Source: Nageia nagi (Eukaryota > Pinophyta). From it: a stretch of 64,000 nucleotides of DNA. The stretch is taken from positions 18,724,001 through 18,788,000 of the forward strand of contig JBITNC010000001.1 of the NCBI GenBank assembly GCA_050084985.1, written 5' to 3'. Below are positions 57,701-64,000 of the stretch, one piece after another. The translations under genes were made by a program, and so were the position numbers. Positions within the stretch are counted from its first letter, which is position 1. Each line of letters starts with the position of its first letter. The notes under the pieces are model-generated. The model did no database searches and was not told the origin of the DNA. It saw only the letters and a list, made by a program, of their open reading frames with translations.

Positions 57701-57965
57701 CCAACATATTATATTTTTCCTTCTATCAAGTTTGTATTTTTGTACTCGTATGACTTGCTTAATCAAAATCAACCATCACTCCATAGTTAAAGGTCATTCT
57801 ATTACTATATTTCTTTTCAATTCTAAAGTGTTGATCGTATGCCCACATTACAAAAAAAGATAATGCTTGCACACATTTTTATATAAATGTTATATTGCTG
57901 CAAGTATTATATATATATTACCAATAACTATATTATAAAAAAATTTAAACTTAGGTCCATAAGAA

Positions 57966-58265
57966 TTAATGAATAATTACCTCATAATTACATCCATCAA
58001 CTATATTTAATGCATCTTCATAGGTTTTTTCTTCTACACCTTTAGCTAATTTCTCTTCAATTACTTGTTTTATCCATGACCTTGAACACACTTTTGGCCA
58101 ATTTTCATCTCTTAGATGTGGAGGTATAGGTGTACTCCTTGGATTTTCTCTATGAAATAAAATATATTGTGTTGGAATTGCACTTGTTTTACTTTCATAC
58201 ATTTCAATCCATTCTTTACCACATTCCTTATTCATCATGAAAAAATGGTTTATAGATTCATACAT
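57966..58265 (-). pseudogene. CACTA gene piece upstream of DUF4216, copy 2
   Basis: A 99-codon open frame reading ECGKEWIEMYESKTS, ILFHRENPRSTPIP, LRDENWPKVCSRSW and VIEEKLAKGVEE. The same protein is recognisable but broken in copy 1 at about 6060-6320 (LRDEN, CTRSWLREVI, EKERQGDE). The family is not recognised; conservation in both copies and position between transposase parts suggest an internal exon of the element's gene. Confidence 0.5.
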
Positions 58266-58419
58266 GTCTCGATCTGTAAGTTTTTGATGATATAAAATGA
58301 ACTTGTTAGTAACTATCGATTAGATTAAATCAAAATTGCATGTACATATTACTTATAGATTAAATCAATTTTACAATAATATATTTCTACATATCTCCTT
58401 TGATGTTTTTCCAACCCTT

Positions 58420-59030
58420 ATATCTTGAACAACCACATATAATAAGTGCTCTATAATAAAGAGTGATAGGGTCACTAAATCCTTCTATCGCATTTTCATC
58501 CATTGGTTCAACTCCTGGAAATGCACATCTTGTTGGGTACAACTCTGTGGCTACTTTATCTCTTCCAATTGAAGAATTAATTAAGGTTAATAATGATTTT
58601 CATTGAGCCTAATATAAACATCAATACAAATAAGAAAATCCTTTGTGAAAAAATTGAAAATCAAGTTAAATAGTCATGCATGCTAATTAATTACCTCACG
58701 ATCATCATCATCCTCTAAAAATGAAAATTGGCAATGATATTGTAACATTATCCACAATATTACCTAGTTAATAAATGCATATAATTTCATCAAAGTGAAA
58801 ATTTAATTGATTTTAAATTTTTACTTACATAATAAAATTTTAGTATATATTCATAATATATACCTCATTTTCATTTGAAGATATATTTGGTCTCCTAGGA
58901 TGAATGTTTGGTGCTACCTAGTCTTCATCATCTAATGATGAAATGTTTATACTCCTCTCACAAATTAATGGTGGTATAGGATCATCATTAGATGAGACAT
59001 CATTAGCACCTCTAGCCCTTGACATATTAA
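58420..59030 (-). pseudogene. N-terminal pieces of the CACTA gene, copy 2
   Basis: Minus-strand reading starts at about 59024 with MSRARGANDVSSDDD, equivalent to the SDVPSDDEE start in copy 1. Near 58460-58560 it gives ATELYPTRCAFPGVEPMDEN and GFSDPITLYYRALI, matching the damaged GYSFPR and DSITLF pieces at 28900-29000. These look like separate exons. The role is unknown. Confidence 0.4.
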
Positions 59031-59104
59031 TTACCAAGCCAACAATGATATCGATAATAATGTCACTAACCTTCTTCAACATTAAGTAATATAAATAGAA
59101 ATAA

Positions 59105-62100
59105 TAGAATTTAAGTTAAAAGTTTAAGGCTAAAGGTTTGGATTTAGGGTTTAATTAATAATGTTTAAGGTTTAAGGATGTAGGGTTTAGTGTTTAAGGT
59201 TTAGGATTAAAGTTTTAAGATTTAGGCTTAAATATTTAGGGTTTAATATCTATGGTTTAGGGTTTAGGATTTAATATTTAAGATTTAGAGTTTAAGGGTT
59301 AAGGTTTAGGATTTATGGTTAAGGATTTAGGATTTAAGATTTAGAAGTTAAGGTTTAGTATCTACGGTTTAGGGGTTAAGGTTTAGGATTAAGGGTTTAA
59401 GGTTTAAGGATGCAAGGTCTAGGGTTTAGGGTTTAGGATTTAAAGATAAGATTTAATGTTTAAGAGTTTAAGGTTTAGGGGTTTAAGTTTTAGGGATGCA
59501 TGGTTTAAGGTTTAGGGTTTAGGATTTATGGTTTAGGATGTAAGGTTTAGGGTTATTAACGTTTAGGGTTTATGATGTAGAGTTTAGTGTTTAGAATTTA
59601 GTGATTAAGGTTTGGGATGTAGGGTTTAATGTTTAGTATTTAGGATTAAAGGTTTAAGGTTTAGGATTAATATTTAAGGTTTAGTATCTAGGATTTAGGG
59701 TTTAGGATTTAAGATTTAGGGTTTAAGATTTAATGTTTAGGGTTTAGGGTTTAAGGGTTAAGGTTTAGGATTTAGGGTTTAAGGTTTAGGATTTAGGGTT
59801 TAATGTTTAGTATATAGGGTTTAAGGGTTAAGGTTTAAGATTTAAAGTTTAAATTTTAAGGTTTAAGGATGTAGAGTTTAAGGTATAGAGTTTAGGGTTT
59901 AAGATTTAAGGATAAAATTTAATGTTTAAGGGTTAGGCTTAGGATTTAAAGATAAGATTTAATATTTAAGGGTTAGGGTTTAGGGTTTAAGTTTAAGAGT
60001 TTAAGGATGCATGGTTTAGGGTTTAAGATGTAGGGCTTAGGGCTTAGGACTTAAGGTTTAAGGTTTATGATGTAGGGTTTAATGTTTAAGGTTTAGGGTT
60101 TAGGATGTAGGGTTTAGGATTTAAGGATAAGATTTGATGTTTAATGGTTAGGGTTTAGGATTTACAATTTAGAATGTAAGGTTTACAATTTTAAATGTAG
60201 GATTTAGGGTTTAGGATGTAGGGTTTAGGGTTTAAGATGTATAATTTAGGGTTTAGGGATTAGGATACAAGGTTTGTGGTTTAGGATTTAATGATAAGAT
60301 TTAATGTTGAAGAGTTAAGGTTTAGGGTTTAAGGATGCAAGGTTTAAGGTTTATGATTTAGGATTTATGGTTTAGGATGTAGGGTTTAGTGTTTGGGATT
60401 TAAGATCTAGGGTTTTTGATGTAGGGTTTAGGATGTAGGGTTTTTGATGTAGGGTTTAGGATGTAGGGTTTAATGTTTAGGGTTTAGGATTAAAGGTTTA
60501 AGGTGAGGGTGTAGTGTCTACGATTTAAGGTTTAGGATTTAAGATTTAGAGTTTAAGGGTTAAGGTTTAGGATTTAGGGTTTAGGGTTTAATGGTTAAGG
60601 TTTAGGATTTAAGGTTTAGGATTTAGGGGTTAAGGTTTGGTATCTAGGATTTAGTGTTTAACGGTTAAGGTTTAAGATTTAGGGTTTAAGGTTTAAGGTT
60701 TAAGGATGCAAGATTTAGGGTTTAGCATTTAGAAGAATAAGTTTAATGTTTAAGTTAAGATTTAGTATTTAGGGTTTAGTATTTAAGGATAATATTTAAT
60801 GTTTAAGGGTTAGGGTTTAAGGTTTAGGGGTTTAAGAATGCAAGGTTTAGAGTTTAGGATTTATGGTTTAAGATGTAGGGTTTAGGATTTAAGGTTTAGG
60901 GTTTAGCATTTACGATTTAGGATGTAGGGTTTAGTGTTAAATGTTAAGGTTTTAAATTTAAGTATAATATTTAATATTTAAGGGTTAGGGTTCAGGGTTT
61001 ACAATTTAAGATGTAGGATTTAGGGTCTAAGGTTTAAGATATAGGGTTTAGGGTTTACAATTTAGGATGTAGGGTTTAGGGATTAGGATACAAGGTTTAG
61101 GATTTAAGGATAAGATTTAATATTTAAGAGTTAGGGTTTAGGGTTTAAGGTTTAATGATGCAAGGTTTAGGATTTATGGTTTAGGATATAAGGTTTAAGG
61201 TTTAAGATTTAAAGTTTAGTGTTTAAGATTTAAGGTTTAGGGTTTATGATGTAGGGTTTAGTGTTTAAGGTTTAGGATTAAAAGTTTAAGGTTTAGGGTT
61301 AAATATTTAGGGTTTAGTATCTAAGGTTTAGGATTTAAGATTTAGGATTTTAGGGTTAAGGTTTAAGGTTTAGGATTTAGAGTTTAGGGTTTAAGATTTA
61401 GGGGTTAAGGTTTAATATCTAGGGTTTAAGGTTTAGGGGTTAAGGTTTAAGGTTTAAAGTATAAGGTTTAAGGATGCATGGTTTAGGGTTTAAAGTTTAA
61501 GGTTTAGGATTTAGAGTTTTAGGGTTTAGGATTTAAAGATAAGATATAATGTTTAAGGGTTAGGGTTTAGTGTTTATGACTTAGGGATTAGGATTTAAGG
61601 ATAATATTTAATGTTTAAGGGTTAAGGTTTAGGGTTTAAGGTTTAAATATGAAAGTTTAGGGTTTAGGATTTATGGTTTAGGATGTAGGGTTTAGGATTT
61701 AAAATTTAAGGTTTAGGGTTTAGGATGTAGGGTTTAGTATTTAGGGTTTAGTGTTTAGTATTTAGGGTTTAGGGTTTAGGATGTCAAATTTTATGTTTAG
61801 GGTTTACACTTTAAGGATAAGATTTAATGTTTAAGGATTAGGGTTTAAAGTTTACAACATGCTTAGGGTTTATAATGTAGGGTTTAGGGTTTAGGATGTA
61901 GGGTTTATAGTTTAGGATGTAGGATTTAGGATTTAAGATGTAGGGTCTAGGATGTAGGGTTTATAGTTTAGGATGTAAGATTTAGGGTTTAAGATGTAAG
62001 GTTTAGGGTTTAAGATGTAAGGTTTAGGGTTTAGAGTTTAGGATGTAGGGTTTAGGGATTAGGATACAAGGTTTAAGGTTTAGAATTTAGGGTTTAAGGT

Positions 62101-62285
62101 TTAGGGTTAAATATTTAGGGTTCAAGGTTGAATGCACTAGATTAAATTAGCTAAGGTTTAAGATTTAAGGTTTAGGGTTTAGGATGTAAGGTTTAGTGAT
62201 TATGATTTAGGGTTTAAGGTTTAAGGTATAGGGTTAAATATTAAAGGTTTAGGGTTAAATATTGAGGGTTTAAGATTTGAACAAC
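59105..62285 (+). repeat. Long degenerate TTTAGGG-like array, copy 2
   Basis: About 3.2 kb of GGTTTAGGG, GGTTTAAGG, GGATTTAGG and GATGTAGGG variants, G-rich strand plus. Mixed unit lengths of 6-8 bases and local higher-order phrases (GGATGTAGGGTTTAGG recurs many times near 59570-60480 and 61680-62050) show later local amplification. It is too degenerate for a functional telomere. It stands in the same position in the element as 29640-30712. Confidence 0.9.
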
Positions 62286-62289
62286 CTAT

Positions 62290-63005
62290 ATGTTTAATTA
62301 AGAAAAATATAATATTTTTTTTACAACTTTACAAATATACATCAAATTATCTGTATGTCTAATTACTTTATCACACAATACGATGTGATTATTTTTTTTA
62401 CAACTTCACAAATTGATTAAATCTTATTAATGTGAGTGATGTGAAAACTTTTTTTAAAATATTTAATTTTTCTAAAATGTATACTACTAAGGTGTTAAAA
62501 TAAGGTAGACTAGTAAAACTATAACATGGGTTTACTATATCTTGCCAACGAGTCACATAATGGTATATTAGAAGTGGTCATTACAACTTTGCCTTCACTA
62601 TCAACAATTTAACCCTTGCCTAACTGATGTGAGCTCCAAGGCCAATATGGTGGCTAAAAGAATTTCGAGGGCTAAGTCTCAACATGGTGACTATATGTGT
62701 TCCCATTTTGCAATGGGACACAGGGAATGCCATCGAGCAAGTAGTTAATGGCTTACTGAGAGTATCAACCCTTAATGATGTAGCCAATGGACTAAATAGT
62801 CCATTGGTGTCGCCCATGTAACTCTTATATCCCTTATTTATAGTCGTTCGATGGAAAGTAATGACTCATATTCTAAGGGAAGATTACCTTGGAAATCAAA
62901 TCCAAGTGTAGCATGCTCTATGGCTCAATAATTATGGTGATGGGAACTTAAGAAAATTAGAATCAATGGTCATCATCACCTCTAACTTATTTATTTTCAT
63001 TTTAA
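62290..63005. other. Conserved 700-bp block between two arrays, copy 2
   Basis: Homologous to 45011-45720. A 24-base inverted repeat (62784-62807: CCAATGGAC, TAAATA, GTCCATTGG) is perfect here. On the minus strand a 65-codon open frame (62620-62817) starts MGDTNGLFSPLATS, and copy 1 keeps a broken form of it in the same register (GDTNGL, PLATS, DTL.KP, LSPR). Whether the frame is a protein or simply conserved DNA is open. Confidence 0.6.
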
Positions 63006-63009
63006 AGGC

Positions 63010-64000
63010 ATCATGCATATGCATCTAAAAAATTAAATAACTATATTAGCATTGCACTAGCATTAACATCGCATTAACAGTAACATCACATTAACTATAT
63101 TAACATAACATTAACATCACATTATCTACATTAGCATGGTATTTATAACATTGCATTATCTATAATAGCATGGTATTTATAACATCATATTAACATTAAC
63201 ATTGTATTAACTATATTAGCATGGCATTAATATTGCATTAACACTAACATCACAATTACTATATCAACATAGCATTAACATAATATTAACATCGCATTAT
63301 CTATATTAGCATGGCATCAACATCGCATCAACACTAACATAACATTAACTATATTAATATAGCATTAACATAACAAGTAACATTGTGTTAACACTAACAT
63401 AACATTAACTATATTAACATTGCATTAACTATATTAATATGGAATTAACATAGCATTACATTACCATCAAAATAACATGAACATAACATAAACATTGTAT
63501 TGCATTAAAATTGACATAGCATCAACATATCATTAACATTAACATAACCTTAACACTAGCATAACATTAATAGAGCATTCACATAACTTTAATGTTGCAT
63601 TAACATTGTAATCGGATTAAGGTTACTATTAAAATAACATGAATATAATATTAACATTGCATTACATCAACATTGATATAGCATTAATATTGATATTGAC
63701 ATATAGCAGTACCATATCTTGCCAACGAGTCACATAACGGTATATTGGAAGTGGTCATTACAACTTTGCCTTCACTATCAACAATCTAACCCTTGTCTAA
63801 CTAACGTGAGCTTCAAGCTTGATATGGTGGATATAACATTGACATAGCATTAACATTGACATTAACATATAGCTTTAATAGTGATATAACATTAACATTA
63901 AGATTGATGTATAATATTAACATTACCATAACATTAACATTGATATTAACATACCGACATTGATGTATAGCATTAATATTGACATAAAATTAACATTCAT
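63010..64000. repeat. ATTAAC-rich array, copy 2, continuing past the window
   Basis: CATTAACATAGCATTAAC-type units, here with many ATTAACTATATTA variants near 63080-63440. The array is interrupted at 63697-63832 by a piece of the conserved block. Confidence 0.85.
63697..63832. repeat. Fragment of the conserved block embedded in the ATTAAC array
   Basis: About 135 bp starting CCATATCTTGCCAACGAGTC and ending near GATATGGTGGAT align with the part of the conserved block at about 62533-62655. This third partial copy shows that block and array have been shuffled or amplified together. Confidence 0.75.

Larger units (their letters stand above)
57394..64000 (-). mobile_element. CACTA-type element, copy 2, lacking the transposase core; runs off the window
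   Basis: From the left: DUF4216-like piece, a 99-codon piece also present decayed in copy 1, N-terminal acidic pieces, a 3.2-kb TTTAGGG-like array, the conserved 700-bp block, and the ATTAAC array to the window end. The order and strand match copy 1, but the Transposase_21, DUF4218 and SET-like parts are absent between 58265 and 58420. It is thus a shortened, non-autonomous relative or a deletion product. Neither terminus is visible here. Confidence 0.6.

Overview
The window looks like non-genic chromatin from a large, repeat-rich land-plant genome. The evidence is full-length and decayed Ty1/copia and Ty3/gypsy LTR retrotransposons, a CACTA (En/Spm) element, L1-type LINEs, an initiator-Met-tRNA primer site and degenerate plant-type (TTTAGGG-like) telomeric repeats. 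The very AT-rich background and long nested insertions would suit a gymnosperm-sized genome, but that is inference. I see no intact ordinary host gene, no tRNA or rRNA gene and no CRISPR array. Almost every longer open frame belongs to a transposable element or is its antisense shadow.

Layout. 1-4440: AT-rich, no recognisable gene. 4441-4929: remnant of an old minus-strand copia LTR with its primer site. 4930: a CACTA terminal motif opens a large CACTA-type element whose minus-strand transposase gene (tnpD) is split by a nested stack. An old SIRE/Maximus-like copia (8083-26203) interrupts tnpD. A very young copia (10075-18915) sits at the end of the old element's 5' LTR, with a perfect 5-bp target duplication and LTRs that differ at one base in 498. 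26204-29520: the 5' half of tnpD, a SET-like reading frame and acidic N-terminal pieces. 29640-30712: a degenerate TTTAGGG array, split by a 14.1-kb Ty3/gypsy element on the minus strand (30713-44809, duplication ATAAG), and resuming at 44810. Then follow a conserved block of about 700 bp (45011-45720), an ATTAAC-rich array, a C-strand telomere-like array (to 47475) and AT-rich repeats. 48535-54380: a decayed LINE on the minus strand. 55420-56660: a second LINE 3' fragment. 57394-64000: a second copy of the CACTA-type element, without the transposase core, but with the same array - conserved block - ATTAAC-array order.

How the parts relate. Insertion order by nesting is: CACTA-type element first; then the old copia (LTRs about 19% different over a hand-compared stretch) and the gypsy (about 13%) into separate parts of it; lastly the young copia. 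The most interesting points are: (i) the young copia carries a GC-rich leader with recognisable pieces of a pentatricopeptide-repeat (PPR) gene; (ii) its 3' untranslated region holds seven tandem hairpins whose stems show compensatory changes; (iii) the gypsy encodes a second, archaeal-type RNase H placed before the reverse transcriptase, a native RNase H lacking two catalytic Asp, and a decayed sense-strand extra ORF of about 1,000 codons after integrase; (iv) telomere-like arrays are part of a transposon architecture seen twice, and so are not simple chromosome-fusion relics.
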